Positions 41,789 through 51,894 of a stretch of 64,000 nt of DNA are shown here, one piece after another. Below the pieces are notes generated by a model. The model was not told the origin of the DNA. It did no database searches and saw nothing but the letters and a program-made list of their open reading frames with translations. Source of the DNA: Hymenobacter convexus (GTDB taxonomy: Bacteria; Bacteroidota; Bacteroidia; Cytophagales; Hymenobacteraceae). The first letter of the stretch is position 1. Every line of letters starts with the position of its first letter. The stretch spans positions 558,001 to 622,000 of the forward strand of contig NZ_JAUQON010000001.1 of NCBI RefSeq assembly GCF_030580955.1, read 5' to 3'. The translations under genes and the position numbers were made by a program.

Positions 41789-43459
41789 ATGTCCGCTCTC
41801 CTACGCAACTTCTTCAAGACAAGCAGCCGGCGGCTGGCAACGGGCCTGGCCCTGTTGCTGCCCGGAGCAGCGGCGGCGCAGACGCCTTTCACTTCGCTCA
41901 ACTACCTCTACAGCATTCGCGGGACGTCCACCATCGGCGGCATTCATAACAAGGAGCCGCTAAATTCGCCTACCTACTACACCGACCAGCTAGAGTTCGT
42001 GACTGGCAAAGTGGCCGGCCTGTGGGGCGGGGATTTCCTGTTCAGCAACTACGCCGACCGCTGGCAGATGATTTATGAAGCCGAGAAGCAGTGGCAGCGC
42101 GGCGCGATGGTGACGCTGACCTGGCACGCCTGCAATCCGGCGCAAAACGTGTCGCCTTGCACCTTTAGCAGTGGGGTAATGAGCACGATGTCGAACGCTG
42201 ATTGGGCTGATTTGACGACTAACGGTACCGTGCTCAACAACCGCTGGAAAGCTTGGCTTGACGAGCTGGTGCCCTACTTTCAGTACCTGCAAAGCCGGGG
42301 CGTGGAAGTGGCCTTCCGCCCCTTGCACGAAACCAACCAGGCGGCCTTTTGGTGGGGCGGCCGACCGGGGCCCACGGGCTCGGCCAAGCTCTACCAGATT
42401 ACCCACGACTACCTGCAGGTCACGCGCGGCCTGACCAACATCGTCTGGGTCTGGAACATCCAGGATTTCCCCACGCTGCCGAGCGACGTGAATTCCTATA
42501 GCCCCGGCACCAGCTACTTTGACGTGGCTTCGCTGGATTTCTACAACGGCGACGGGCTGACGCAGGCCAAATACAACGCCATGCTGGGCGTGGCTGCTGG
42601 CAAGCCCATTGCCATCGGTGAAACCGGCGTACTGCCCACCGCCGCCGCCCTGCGCGCCCAACCGCAGTGGACGTACTTCCTGGGCTGGGCCGACCTCGTG
42701 TTCTCGCAGAACAGCTCGGCCAACTTATTCTTGCTCTACACCGCTACCAACGTGCTGACCCGCGACGAGATGCCGGGCTGGGGCGTTCCCAACCCTTCGG
42801 CCGGCAACCTATGCCTGAACAAGCCGGTGACGGTTTCGTCCACCGAAGCGGGGCAGGGCAACGTGGCCGCGCTGGCCGTCGACGGCGACCGCACCACCCG
42901 CTGGTCGTCGGTGTATGCTGACCCGCAAAACATCGTGGTGGACTTGGGCGCGAGCTACCGCCTCAACCGCTTCAGCATCGTGTGGGAAAACGCCTACGGG
43001 CGCGATTACCAGATTCAGGTATCCCCGGATAACGTGAACTGGACTACGGCCGTGACCATCACGAACAATACCGACCTGCACACCAACTACCCCAACCTGA
43101 ACGTGACCGGCCGCTACGTGAAAGTGCTGGGCACAGCCCGGGGCACGGTCTACGGCTATTCCATCCGCGAGCTGGAGGCTTACGGCAGCCTGGTAACGTC
43201 CGCCGCTTCGGCCAAAGCCGCCGGCAGCCTGCAAGCGTATCCCAACCCTGCCGCCGGTACGCTGACCGTCGCGCTGGGTGCCGATTGGCCGGTGGGTACG
43301 CAGCTCACAGTGCTCAACAACACCGGGCAAAAAGTAAGTGCTTATACGGTGCGCCAAGCCATTCAAACCCTACCCACAGCCGATTTACCGGCCGGCCTGT
43401 ACCTGCTCCGCGCGCAGTACCAGGGCGCGGCACAAACCATCAAATTCATCAAGCAATAG
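41789..43459 (+). CDS. Second GH26 beta-mannanase with F5/8C domain, T9SS-secreted
   Basis: A 556-residue paralogue of the 36427 enzyme. ATG 41789 opens [30 protein letters not shown], a signal peptide. GH26 marks: [24 protein letters not shown], acid/base E181 in FRPLHETN and nucleophile E278 in IGETGVLPT. The F5/8C domain (about 335-475: [26 protein letters not shown]) is followed by a T9SS domain ([15 protein letters not shown]...[21 protein letters not shown]). It is likely a surface endo-mannanase with a different chain preference from its paralogue. A GH130 gene follows 44 bases later. Confidence 0.93.
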   Translation: MSALLRNFFKTSSRRLATGLALLLPGAAAAQTPFTSLNYLYSIRGTSTIGGIHNKEPLNSPTYYTDQLEFVTGKVAGLWGGDFLFSNYADRWQMIYEAEKQWQRGAMVTLTWHACNPAQNVSPCTFSSGVMSTMSNADWADLTTNGTVLNNRWKAWLDELVPYFQYLQSRGVEVAFRPLHETNQAAFWWGGRPGPTGSAKLYQITHDYLQVTRGLTNIVWVWNIQDFPTLPSDVNSYSPGTSYFDVASLDFYNGDGLTQAKYNAMLGVAAGKPIAIGETGVLPTAAALRAQPQWTYFLGWADLVFSQNSSANLFLLYTATNVLTRDEMPGWGVPNPSAGNLCLNKPVTVSSTEAGQGNVAALAVDGDRTTRWSSVYADPQNIVVDLGASYRLNRFSIVWENAYGRDYQIQVSPDNVNWTTAVTITNNTDLHTNYPNLNVTGRYVKVLGTARGTVYGYSIRELEAYGSLVTSAASAKAAGSLQAYPNPAAGTLTVALGADWPVGTQLTVLNNTGQKVSAYTVRQAIQTLPTADLPAGLYLLRAQYQGAAQTIKFIKQ

Positions 43460-43503
43460 CCTTCTTCCACCCTTCCGTTACCATCCTTATACTGCCTTAT
43501 TCA

Positions 43504-44727
43504 ATGGGAAACAACTTCCGCCACCGCCAGCACGCGCTTGAAGCGCAACACGCCGCTCTCATCAGCCGTGCCAACGAAAAGCAGCTCCTCGGCAACGGCA
43601 TCTATGACCGGTACCAGCACGCGGTGCTCACGGCGCAGCACGCGCCGCTGGCCTGGCGCTACGACTTTAACCCTGCCACCAACCCGTTTCTGATGGAGCG
43701 GCTGGGCATCAACGCGGTGTTCAACGCCGGGGCCATCAAGCACGAGGGCCGCTACCTGCTGGTGGCCCGCGTGGAAGGGCTCGACCGCAAGTCGTTTTTT
43801 GCCGTGGCCGAGAGCCCGAACGGCGTCGACAACTTCGAGTTCTGGGGGCGGCCCATCACCATGCCCGAAACCAGCGAACCCGACACCAACGTGTACGACA
43901 TGCGCGTGACCCAGCACGAAGACGGCTGGATTTATGGCCTGTTCTGCACCGAGCGCAAGGACCCAGCGGCCCGGCCCGGCGACGAGTCGTCGGCCGTGGC
44001 GCAGTGCGGCATTGCCCGTACCCGCGACTTCATCGCCTGGGAGCGCCTGCCCGACCTCAAAACGCCCTCGGCCCAGCAGCGCAACGTGGTGCTGCACCCC
44101 GAGTTTGTGCAGGGCAAATACGCCCTCTATACCCGGCCGCAGGACAGCTTCATCGAAGCCGGCGCGGGTGGCGGCATCGGCTTCGGCCTGACGGACTCGA
44201 TGGAAAACGCGGTGGTGAGCCGCGAGTGGATTGTGGACGGCAAGCAGTACCACACAGTGTACGAGGCCAAAAACGGCCAGGGCCCGGCGCCCATCAAAAC
44301 CGACAAGGGCTGGCTGCACCTGGCCCACGGCGTGCGCAACACCGCCGCCGGTCTGCGCTACGTGCTGTATGTGTTCCTGACCGATTTGGCGCAGCCCGAC
44401 AAGCTGCTGCGCAAGCCCGGCGGCTATTTCATCGCGCCGGAAGGGGAGGAGCGGGTCGGCGACGTATCAAATGTGGCCTTCAGCAACGGCTGGATTCTGG
44501 ACGACGACGGCACGGTGTTTATTTACTACGCCTCGTCGGATACCCGCACGCACGTGGCCACGTCCACGGTGGCGCAACTGCTCGATTACGTGCTGCACAC
44601 CCCAGCCGATGAGTTTTCCTCGGCAGCCTCGGTCCGGCAAATCAATACGCTGATTGATGCCAACCAGGCGTTTGCCGATGGCGCGCCGGCGGGCCGCGAG
44701 CTGGCCTACAACGGCGTGGCCCGATGA
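43504..44727 (+). CDS. GH130 4-O-beta-mannosyl-glucose phosphorylase
   Basis: A 407-residue cytoplasmic enzyme (no signal peptide) from ATG 43504. GH130 motifs: [49 protein letters not shown] with the proton-donor aspartate, [32 protein letters not shown] and [12 protein letters not shown]. This pattern fits subfamily 1, which phosphorolyses mannosyl-beta-1,4-glucose to mannose 1-phosphate and glucose. The gene overlaps the 2-epimerase gene by four bases (ATGA), matching the two-step route known in B. fragilis. Confidence 0.92.
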   Translation: MGNNFRHRQHALEAQHAALISRANEKQLLGNGIYDRYQHAVLTAQHAPLAWRYDFNPATNPFLMERLGINAVFNAGAIKHEGRYLLVARVEGLDRKSFFAVAESPNGVDNFEFWGRPITMPETSEPDTNVYDMRVTQHEDGWIYGLFCTERKDPAARPGDESSAVAQCGIARTRDFIAWERLPDLKTPSAQQRNVVLHPEFVQGKYALYTRPQDSFIEAGAGGGIGFGLTDSMENAVVSREWIVDGKQYHTVYEAKNGQGPAPIKTDKGWLHLAHGVRNTAAGLRYVLYVFLTDLAQPDKLLRKPGGYFIAPEGEERVGDVSNVAFSNGWILDDDGTVFIYYASSDTRTHVATSTVAQLLDYVLHTPADEFSSAASVRQINTLIDANQAFADGAPAGRELAYNGVAR

Positions 44728-45995
44728 GCGCGCCCGCTTCGCTCAACGCGCCGGCCCTGCTGGCCGCTTACCAGCAGGACATGGAAGCCGAAGCAGCCCG
44801 CATTGCTGACTTTTGGCTGACCAATGCCGTGGACGAGCGCCGGGGCGGCTTCATCGGCCGCATGGACAGCGCCGGCCGTATTGACCCCAATGCCGGCAAA
44901 GGCAGTGTGTTGAACGCCCGCATTCTGTGGACGTTTTCGGCCCTCTACCGCCACACCGGGCGGGTAGAATACCGCCCCGCGGCCACCCGCGCCTACCAGT
45001 ATTTGCGCACCCATTTCCTCAACCAGGAGTACGGCGGCCTGCATTGGCTGGTGAACGCGCAGGGCCAGCCGCAGGATTCGCGCCAGCAAGTTTACGCGCT
45101 GGCGTTTGCCATCTACGGGCTGAGCGAGTACTACCGCGCCACCCAGGAGCCGGGGGCGCTGCAAGCTAGCCAGCAACTGTTCGAGTGGATGGAGGCGCAC
45201 AGCTACGACGCCGAGCACGGCGGCTATTTTGAGGCCTTGGCGCCTACCGGCGAGCAGCTCGACGACCAGCGCCTGAGCGACAAGGACCTGAACGCGCCCA
45301 AGACCATGAATACGCACCTGCATATTCTGGAGGCGTACGCCAACCTCTACCACATCTGGCCCGAGGCGCGGCTAGCTGAGCGCCTGCGCCACTTGCTGCA
45401 AGTGTTCGAAACGCACATCGTGGACGCGGAAGCCGGCCACCTGCGCCTGTTCTTCGCCCGCGACTGGACACCGGTGGCCGACCTCGTGTCCTACGGCCAC
45501 GACATCGAAGCCGCCTGGCTGCTGCCCGAAGCCGCCGAGGCCCTGGGCGACGCCGCCCTGCTGGCCCGCACCAACGCCCTCGCTCAGCGCCTGGCCCGGG
45601 CCGCCGCCGCCGCCCTGCTGCCCGACGGCAGCCTGCCCCACGAGCTGAACCGCGCCACCCAGCACCAGGACCTGCACCGCGAATGGTGGGTGAGCGCCGA
45701 GGCCATGGTGGGCTTCCTGCACGCCTACGAGCTGACCCACGACGAAGCCATGCTGCACCGTTCGAACGGGGCCTGGCGGTTTGCCCAGCAGCACCTGCTG
45801 GACTTGGAAAGCGGCGAGTGGCGCTGGGGCGTGTACGACGACTACCAACCCATGCGCGAGCACGACAAAATAGGCTTCTGGAAGTGCCCTTACCACAACG
45901 TGCGCGCCTGCCTGGAGGTGAGCCGGCGGTGTAAAAATCAATTACTGCATTTCGAAGCCGCCAAACGGGACTTGAAGTTGCTCAAAACCGCCTAA
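44724..45995 (+). CDS. Cellobiose/mannobiose 2-epimerase (AGE superfamily)
   Basis: A 423-residue cytoplasmic enzyme with the alpha6/alpha6 barrel of N-acylglucosamine 2-epimerases. Motifs include [58 protein letters not shown] and [14 protein letters not shown], which carry the catalytic histidines and tryptophans of cellobiose 2-epimerases. It epimerises the reducing sugar, turning mannobiose into mannosylglucose for the GH130 enzyme encoded immediately upstream. Translation is coupled by the four-base overlap. Confidence 0.92.
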   Translation: MSAPASLNAPALLAAYQQDMEAEAARIADFWLTNAVDERRGGFIGRMDSAGRIDPNAGKGSVLNARILWTFSALYRHTGRVEYRPAATRAYQYLRTHFLNQEYGGLHWLVNAQGQPQDSRQQVYALAFAIYGLSEYYRATQEPGALQASQQLFEWMEAHSYDAEHGGYFEALAPTGEQLDDQRLSDKDLNAPKTMNTHLHILEAYANLYHIWPEARLAERLRHLLQVFETHIVDAEAGHLRLFFARDWTPVADLVSYGHDIEAAWLLPEAAEALGDAALLARTNALAQRLARAAAAALLPDGSLPHELNRATQHQDLHREWWVSAEAMVGFLHAYELTHDEAMLHRSNGAWRFAQQHLLDLESGEWRWGVYDDYQPMREHDKIGFWKCPYHNVRACLEVSRRCKNQLLHFEAAKRDLKLLKTA

Positions 45996-46301
45996 TCAGG
46001 GGCTTGAAACCGTGGTGATACTTATAAACTGTTGAATAGGGCAATACTTTGCTAAAAAAGTATCATTCTTAGCTGAAAGCAGAGATTAAGTTTGTATTAC
46101 CTAAACAAACCGGCATTTGCGTACGGCTACTGCCTGAAAACGAGGCCCGTGCCGACCCGGAAACGTTTGTTGCCCGGCGGCTGGGGGCCGCCTTCCTGAA
46201 GTGTGTGAATCCCGCGCTTCCGGGGCCGGCGCTGCGCCAGGCCGCGGGAGGGCTTACCGTCAAAAATCCCACCCATTCACTTACCCTTTGAACACACGTT
46301 T
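45996..46301. other. Leader region before susC
   Basis: 306 bases without a supported gene. AATACTTTGC at 46043-46052 resembles a -7 box but has poor spacing. GATACT (46017) and AGTATC (46059) could pair. A long leader in front of susC is common. Confidence 0.35.
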
Positions 46302-49300
46302 ATGAGACAGAAATTACTCCTATTATGGCTGTGCGCGGTGCTGGCCCCGGCGCTGAGTTGGGCACAGGCCCTGACGGTGCGCGGCGTGGTGCGCGACGGC
46401 GCTTCTGGCGACGGGCTGCCGGGCGTGACGGTGCTGGTGAAGGGCACCACGACGGGCACGTCGTCGCAGGGCGATGGGTCGTACTCCATCACGGTGCCCT
46501 CGGCCGACGCGGTGCTCACGTTTTCCTTCGTGGGCTACCAGACCTGGGAAACACCGGTGAACGGCAAAACCACCATCGACGGCAACCTGAAAGTCGAAAA
46601 CAAGAGCCTGGAAGAAGTGGTGGTAGTGGGTTACGGCTCGGTGGCCAAAAGCGACCTGACCGGCTCGGTGGGTACGCTGAAGGGCAGCGAGCTGAATAAG
46701 ACGCCTGCCTCGTCGGTGGACCAGCTGCTGCAAGGCAAGGTGGCCGGCGTGCAGGTGATTGTGCCCTCCGGCGAGCCGGGCGCGGGCGCCACCATCCGCA
46801 TTCGCGGCTCCAGCTCCATCAACGGCTCGAACAGCCCGCTGCTGGTAGTGGACGGCTTTCCGTGGGGCGACGCCGGCAATTTGAAGCAAATTAACCCCGA
46901 CGACATTGCCAGCATTGAGGTGCTGAAGGATGCTTCCTCAGCGGCTATCTATGGCTCGCGGGGTGCCAATGGCGTGATTCTGGTGACGACCAAGAAGGGC
47001 AAGGCGGGCAAAACCAGCATTACGCTGAGCACGATGAATACGATTTCGACCCTGCCCACGAAGCTCGACGTGTGGTCGGACCCGGTGGACGTGGCCATCA
47101 TCGACAACGAGGCGCGCGGCAACGCCGGCCTGCCGCTGCTCTACACCGGCCAGACGTATCTGGGCACCTACTATCCCTCGGTAGCCGAGCTGAAGGGCAC
47201 CGACCCCAGCAAGCCGAAATGGCCCTACCGCACCTACTGGCCCGATTTGGTGTACCGCAACCCGTTTTCGCAGACCCACACGCTAACGGCCAACGGCGGC
47301 AACGAGCGCACCAAGTTCTCGGTGTCGGGCAACTACTACCGCGAGGAGGGCCTGAACATCGGCAACGTGTACAACCGCTACAACGGCCGCCTGAACCTCG
47401 ACCAGAAGCTGTTCGACAACCTAAGCGCGGGCGTGAACCTGATTCTGACCCACACCCAGCGCGTGGGCGGCGGCCTCTCGGCCGACCGCAACCCCGTGTT
47501 CCCGGTGTACAACCCCGACGGCACCTACTTCCAGATTGGGCCGCGCGATTTCGGCAACCCCATCGCCTACCAAAAGGAGGTGACCAACACCAGCAAGGGA
47601 TTCGACGTGCTGGGCACGCTCTACGTGAGCTGGGACCTCACGAAGTGGCTGAACTTCCGCACCCAAATCAGCGACAAGTTCGGCAACGCGGTGGACGACA
47701 ACTACCAGCCGCGCAACATCACCAACACCGGCTACCTGTACAACGGCTTCGGCACCATCAACAACTACAACGGCAACGAGATTCTGAACGAGAACTACTT
47801 CACGTTCAACAAGTCGGTGGGCATCCACAGCTTCAACGCGGTGGCCGGCTACACCACCCAGACGTTCAACTCGCGCACCTCGTACCTGGAAGGCCGCGGT
47901 TTCATCAACGACGTGCTGGCCAACCAGAACCTGGGCACCGCCAAGACGCAGTACACCACCAACGGCCTGAGCAAGTCGCTGCTCAACTCCTACATCGGTC
48001 GCTTGAACTATTCGCTGCTCGACCGCTACCTGTTCACCTTCACCGGCCGGGCCGATGGCTCGTCGAAGTTCGGGGCGAACAACAAATGGGCCTTCTTCCC
48101 CTCGGCCGCCGTGGCTTGGAAACTACAGGAAGAAGCCTTCATGAAGGCCATCCCGACCATTTCGGAGGCCAAAGTGCGCCTGAGCTACGGCCTAACCGGC
48201 AACCAGGGCATCAGCCCTTACCAGACGCTCGACCGCTTGGGCTCAGCCCGCTACTACACCGGCGGCGACTTCCAGACCGGTTTCGGGCCGGGCACCTTCG
48301 GCTACGACGGCTACAACAAAATCTGGGAAGGCGTGCCCAACCCCGATTTGAAGTGGGAAACCACCTCGCAACTCGACGCCGGCCTCGATTTGGGCTTCCT
48401 CGACCAGCGCTTCACGGCCAGTGTGGACGTGTATTACAAGCGCACCCGCGACCTGCTGCGCCAAACCTACATCACGCCGTCGTCGGGCTACGACCGGGTG
48501 TGGGTGAACGACGGGGTGATTGAAAACAAGGGCGTCGAGCTGGGTTTGAGCGCCGAGGTGCTGCGCACGCCCGCCGTGCAGTGGACCGTGGGCGGCAACC
48601 TGACCGTGAACCGCAACAAGCTCATCAGCATGGGCACCGACCAATTTGTGTGGAACGGCGCGAGCATCGAAATGCTGCGCGCCCCGCTCAACGCCTACAT
48701 CGTGGGCCAGCCCATCAACGTGTTCTACGGCTACAAAACCAACGGCGTGATTCAGAGCGCCGCTGAGGGCGCCGCCACCGGCCTGACCGGCGACATGGCC
48801 AAGCCTGGCGAGCTGAAATATGTGGACCTGAACGGCGACGGCAAGGTGGACGACAACGACCGCACCATCATCGGCAACCCCAACCCCAAGTTCCTCTACA
48901 GCTTCAACACCACGCTGCGCGCCAAAGGCTTCGACCTCTCGGCCCAGCTCTACGGGGTGCAGGGCAACGACGTGTTCGACTTTCGCAAGTTCTCGCCCAG
49001 CGGTCAGCTCCAGCGCTGGACGCCCGACAACCCGACCAACGCCTACCCCAGCGTGAACTCGAACCGCGCCTACTACGGCTCCGACTGGTTCGTGACCGAC
49101 GGCTCCTTTCTGCGCGTGCAGAACGTGACGCTGGGCTACAACTTCAAGTCCAACCTCATCAAGCACGTGGAGACGCTGCGGATTTACTTCTCCGGCAACA
49201 ACCTCTACACCTTCACCAAATTCCACAAGGGCTTCGACCCCGAGGTGCCGGCCAACGGCCAGCAGTACGGCTCGTACCCGCGCCCCCGCGCCTTCTCGCT

Positions 49301-49322
49301 GGGCTTGAACATTGGCATCTAA
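46302..49322 (+). CDS. SusC-like TonB-dependent outer-membrane transporter
   Basis: A 1006-residue outer-membrane beta-barrel. Signal peptide MRQKLLLLWLCAVLAPALSWAQ; N-terminal carboxypeptidase-like domain (VRGVVRDGASGDGLPGVTVLVKGTTTGT, about 25-100); the SusC signature EEVVVVGYGSVAKSDLTGSV; plug domain (VAGVQVIVPSGEPGAGATIRIRGSSSI...IEVLKDASSAAIYGSRGANGV); and a barrel ending GLNIGI. It imports mannooligosaccharides with the SusD protein encoded 23 bases downstream, powered by TonB-ExbBD. The size is standard. Confidence 0.96.
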   Translation: MRQKLLLLWLCAVLAPALSWAQALTVRGVVRDGASGDGLPGVTVLVKGTTTGTSSQGDGSYSITVPSADAVLTFSFVGYQTWETPVNGKTTIDGNLKVENKSLEEVVVVGYGSVAKSDLTGSVGTLKGSELNKTPASSVDQLLQGKVAGVQVIVPSGEPGAGATIRIRGSSSINGSNSPLLVVDGFPWGDAGNLKQINPDDIASIEVLKDASSAAIYGSRGANGVILVTTKKGKAGKTSITLSTMNTISTLPTKLDVWSDPVDVAIIDNEARGNAGLPLLYTGQTYLGTYYPSVAELKGTDPSKPKWPYRTYWPDLVYRNPFSQTHTLTANGGNERTKFSVSGNYYREEGLNIGNVYNRYNGRLNLDQKLFDNLSAGVNLILTHTQRVGGGLSADRNPVFPVYNPDGTYFQIGPRDFGNPIAYQKEVTNTSKGFDVLGTLYVSWDLTKWLNFRTQISDKFGNAVDDNYQPRNITNTGYLYNGFGTINNYNGNEILNENYFTFNKSVGIHSFNAVAGYTTQTFNSRTSYLEGRGFINDVLANQNLGTAKTQYTTNGLSKSLLNSYIGRLNYSLLDRYLFTFTGRADGSSKFGANNKWAFFPSAAVAWKLQEEAFMKAIPTISEAKVRLSYGLTGNQGISPYQTLDRLGSARYYTGGDFQTGFGPGTFGYDGYNKIWEGVPNPDLKWETTSQLDAGLDLGFLDQRFTASVDVYYKRTRDLLRQTYITPSSGYDRVWVNDGVIENKGVELGLSAEVLRTPAVQWTVGGNLTVNRNKLISMGTDQFVWNGASIEMLRAPLNAYIVGQPINVFYGYKTNGVIQSAAEGAATGLTGDMAKPGELKYVDLNGDGKVDDNDRTIIGNPNPKFLYSFNTTLRAKGFDLSAQLYGVQGNDVFDFRKFSPSGQLQRWTPDNPTNAYPSVNSNRAYYGSDWFVTDGSFLRVQNVTLGYNFKSNLIKHVETLRIYFSGNNLYTFTKFHKGFDPEVPANGQQYGSYPRPRAFSLGLNIGI

Positions 49323-49345
49323 TCACCGGCATTCTCATTCCCACC

Positions 49346-50818
49346 ATGAAACTCCTCCAACAACTAGGTCTGGCCGGGGCGCTGCTTTTGTCGGCCGGCT
49401 GCTCGCTGCAGGAAGACCCCTACGGCTTCGTCTCGCAGGGCAACTTTTACAAAACCGAGGCTGATGCCAACGCGGCGCTTATCTACGCCTACGCCATCCT
49501 GCCCGAGATTGAGTACTACGCACGTGGCTTCATCACCGTCACGGAGCTGCCCACCGAAGACATCACCCTCAAGCCCGACGCCGGCGCCAGCAACTTCGAG
49601 TTCGACCGCCTGGCCGTGCGTGCCGATAACACGGACCTGACCACCACCTGGCGCTACGCCTACATCGGCGTGAACCGCGCCAATGCGGTGATTGCCAACG
49701 TGCCCGGCATCAGCAACATGGCCGAAGCCAACCGCAACGAGCTGGTGGGCGAAGCCTACTTCCTGCGGGCGCTGCACTACTTCAACATCGTGCGCCTGTT
49801 TGGCTCGGCGCCGCTGCGTACTGCGCCCGTCACCTCGCTCAGTCAGACCGACGCGGCCAAGGCATCTATTCAGGATATCTACAACCTGATTACCAGCGAC
49901 CTCAAGCAGAGCATCGCCCTCACCGACCTGACCCGCCGCGACGGCCGCGCCAATCGCGTAGCCGCTTGGGGCCTGCTGGCTAAAGTGGACGCCACCCTAG
50001 CCTCAGCCAAGCTGACCGGCACGCCCGGCTACGACTTCGTGACCGACGCCACGGGCCTATACGCCGAAGCCAAGACGATGGCCAACAGCGCCCTCGGCGC
50101 CTCCGGCTACGGCCTCTCCGCCAACTTGAAGGACATCTACGACGTGACCAAAAAGAATGGCCCCGAGCACATTTTCGACGTAGCCGTGGACCGCACCGGC
50201 CTGTCGGAGGGCAACTACTCGAAGCTGCCGCTGATGTTTATCCCCTACATTGACGGAGCCACGTTCACGCTCAGCGACGGCACTCCCGTAAAGTCTGGCT
50301 ACAACCACTTCCTCACCGAAGGCGCCCTCTACAACAGCTTTGACCCCGCCGACAAGCGCAAAATTGAGCTCATCCCGAATACCGTGACCGTGGGCACCGC
50401 GACGCGCACGCTCGGCATCACCGACTACAGCCGCCCCTTCACCCGCAAGTACCTCGACCCGCAGCAGGTGGGTGAGCAAACCAGCGCCAATACGCCCGTG
50501 CTGCGCTACTCCGACGTGCTGCTGCTCTACGCCGAAGCCTGCGGCCCCACCACCGACGGCTACACCGCCATCAATCGCATCCGCAGCCGCGCCAACATCG
50601 CGCCCCTCACGCCAGGCCTGAGCGCCACGGCCTTCCGCGACGCCGTCATCCAAGAACGGTCCTGGGAACTGTGCTTCGAAGCCAACCGCCTGTTCGACCT
50701 ACGCCGCACGCACAAAATGGAAGAAGTGCTGGTACGCCAGTACGGCAAAACCATCACCGGCGACCCATACTACTTCCCCATCCCGACGCGCGAAGTGGAC
50801 CTGAACGCGCTGCTGTAG
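49346..50818 (+). CDS. SusD/RagB-family nutrient-binding lipoprotein
   Basis: A 490-residue outer-membrane lipoprotein. The lipobox LSAGC places the acylated cysteine at residue 19. The helical TPR-like scaffold of SusD proteins (VNRANAVIANVPGISNMAEANRNELVGEAYFLRALHYFNIVRLFGSAPL) is clear and the C terminus ends NRLFDLRRTHKMEEV...PYYFPIPTREVDLN, as usual for RagB/SusD. It caps the SusC barrel and binds the glycan. It is followed by a hairpin and then the SusE-position lipoprotein. Confidence 0.96.
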   Translation: MKLLQQLGLAGALLLSAGCSLQEDPYGFVSQGNFYKTEADANAALIYAYAILPEIEYYARGFITVTELPTEDITLKPDAGASNFEFDRLAVRADNTDLTTTWRYAYIGVNRANAVIANVPGISNMAEANRNELVGEAYFLRALHYFNIVRLFGSAPLRTAPVTSLSQTDAAKASIQDIYNLITSDLKQSIALTDLTRRDGRANRVAAWGLLAKVDATLASAKLTGTPGYDFVTDATGLYAEAKTMANSALGASGYGLSANLKDIYDVTKKNGPEHIFDVAVDRTGLSEGNYSKLPLMFIPYIDGATFTLSDGTPVKSGYNHFLTEGALYNSFDPADKRKIELIPNTVTVGTATRTLGITDYSRPFTRKYLDPQQVGEQTSANTPVLRYSDVLLLYAEACGPTTDGYTAINRIRSRANIAPLTPGLSATAFRDAVIQERSWELCFEANRLFDLRRTHKMEEVLVRQYGKTITGDPYYFPIPTREVDLNALL

Positions 50819-50830
50819 AACCGGGTGGCT

Positions 50831-50905
50831 TGTAGCGTGGACTCTGCGAGTCCGCGCCTGGGCTAACGTCCCGGCAATGCGCGGACTCGCAGAGTTTACG
50901 CTACA
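50831..50905. repeat. 27-bp inverted repeat between susD and the next lipoprotein
   Basis: Arms 50831-50857 and 50879-50905 are reverse complements with two mismatches (GTAGCGTGGACTCTGCGAGT against its mirror) and a 21-base loop. No T run follows. It may act as an mRNA-stabilising or attenuating hairpin inside the operon, or be another palindromic mobile repeat. Confidence 0.85.
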
Positions 50906-50950
50906 TCCCTCTCCGCGCGACCACAATCCAAATCTAAAAATCCCACCAAT

Positions 50951-51817
50951 ATGAAATCCCTAAAAATTACCCTACTAACTGCTGGCGCGTTTGCCAGCTT
51001 CCTGGGCGGCTGCAAGCAGGACCCGTTCAAAGACATCGTGAGCAACGAGCGCGCCATCACCGATTTCGTACTTGATAAAAACCAGATTGGCGTGGCCGAA
51101 ATCACCCGTACCGCCGACATGGGCAAGGTGATAGTGTACGTAGTGCCTGGCACCGACCTGACCAAGGTGATGCCACGCATCGAAACCTCCTACCACGCCG
51201 AGGTGAGCCCCGGCTCGGGCCAGCCCACCGACTTCTCAGGCACGAACCGGACTCGAACCTACAACGTCACCTCGCAGTCGGGTGAAACCCGGCCCTGGAC
51301 GGTGGAAATCCGGGACTACGTGTCGGATTTGGACGGAACGTGGTCGGTAACCAACCTGCAGTTTCAGTACTTCATCGGCGAGGGCGAAAGCTGGGGCTGG
51401 AACGGCACCAAAACGCTGGCCAGCAACATTCCCGACGCCAGCAAGGAACTGGATAACACGCTGACCTTCGCCGTAACCGGCGTCACGGCCGACGGCAAGC
51501 TCACGGGTACCTTCAACCACCAGGCTGGTCCCGATGGGCAGTTTGCCAATTTCATGTACGGCGCCACCGACTACAACTACAAGTTCCGCCGCCTGCCCCG
51601 CAATCAGGGCACCTGGATGCGCAACTTCGCCGACAATACCATCACCTTCAACCCCGGCACGGCGCAGACCAAAACCGTAGCCCTGGAATTCAGCGCCGAC
51701 AAACGCTCGCTGAAAATGCCCTTCAACGTGCAGCCTTACGACATCGACTGGAACGGTGACGGCGGCAAAAAGGAGCTCGGCGGCGCCAAGACTTACTGGT
51801 ACATGCTCCGCAAATAA
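50951..51817 (+). CDS. SusE-position surface lipoprotein
   Basis: A 288-residue lipoprotein, MKSLKITLLTAGAFASFLGGC with the cysteine at 21. An N-terminal Ig-like domain resembling DUF5018 (SNERAITDFVLDKNQIGVAEITRTADMGKVIVYVVPGTDLTKVMPRIETSYHAEVSPGSG) is followed by a beta-rich lipocalin-like C-terminal part (LDGTWSVTNLQFQYFIGEGESWGWNGTK...GAKTYWYMLRK). In other Bacteroidota loci the gene after susD encodes a glycan-binding surface protein; here binding of mannan is inferred. It is 132 bases after susD, with a hairpin between. Confidence 0.75.
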   Translation: MKSLKITLLTAGAFASFLGGCKQDPFKDIVSNERAITDFVLDKNQIGVAEITRTADMGKVIVYVVPGTDLTKVMPRIETSYHAEVSPGSGQPTDFSGTNRTRTYNVTSQSGETRPWTVEIRDYVSDLDGTWSVTNLQFQYFIGEGESWGWNGTKTLASNIPDASKELDNTLTFAVTGVTADGKLTGTFNHQAGPDGQFANFMYGATDYNYKFRRLPRNQGTWMRNFADNTITFNPGTAQTKTVALEFSADKRSLKMPFNVQPYDIDWNGDGGKKELGGAKTYWYMLRK

Positions 51818-51894
51818 CTGTCTTTAAATTACTTAAATCACCGCGCAGGAGCGGCTCCGGTGCCCCCGTGGGCCGCTCTTGTTTTCTGGCTGGC

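Noticed and set aside
46043..46052. AATACTTTGC as the susC promoter
   Set aside because: One base short of the TAnnTTTG box and no TTG at 19-21 bases upstream; too weak to call.
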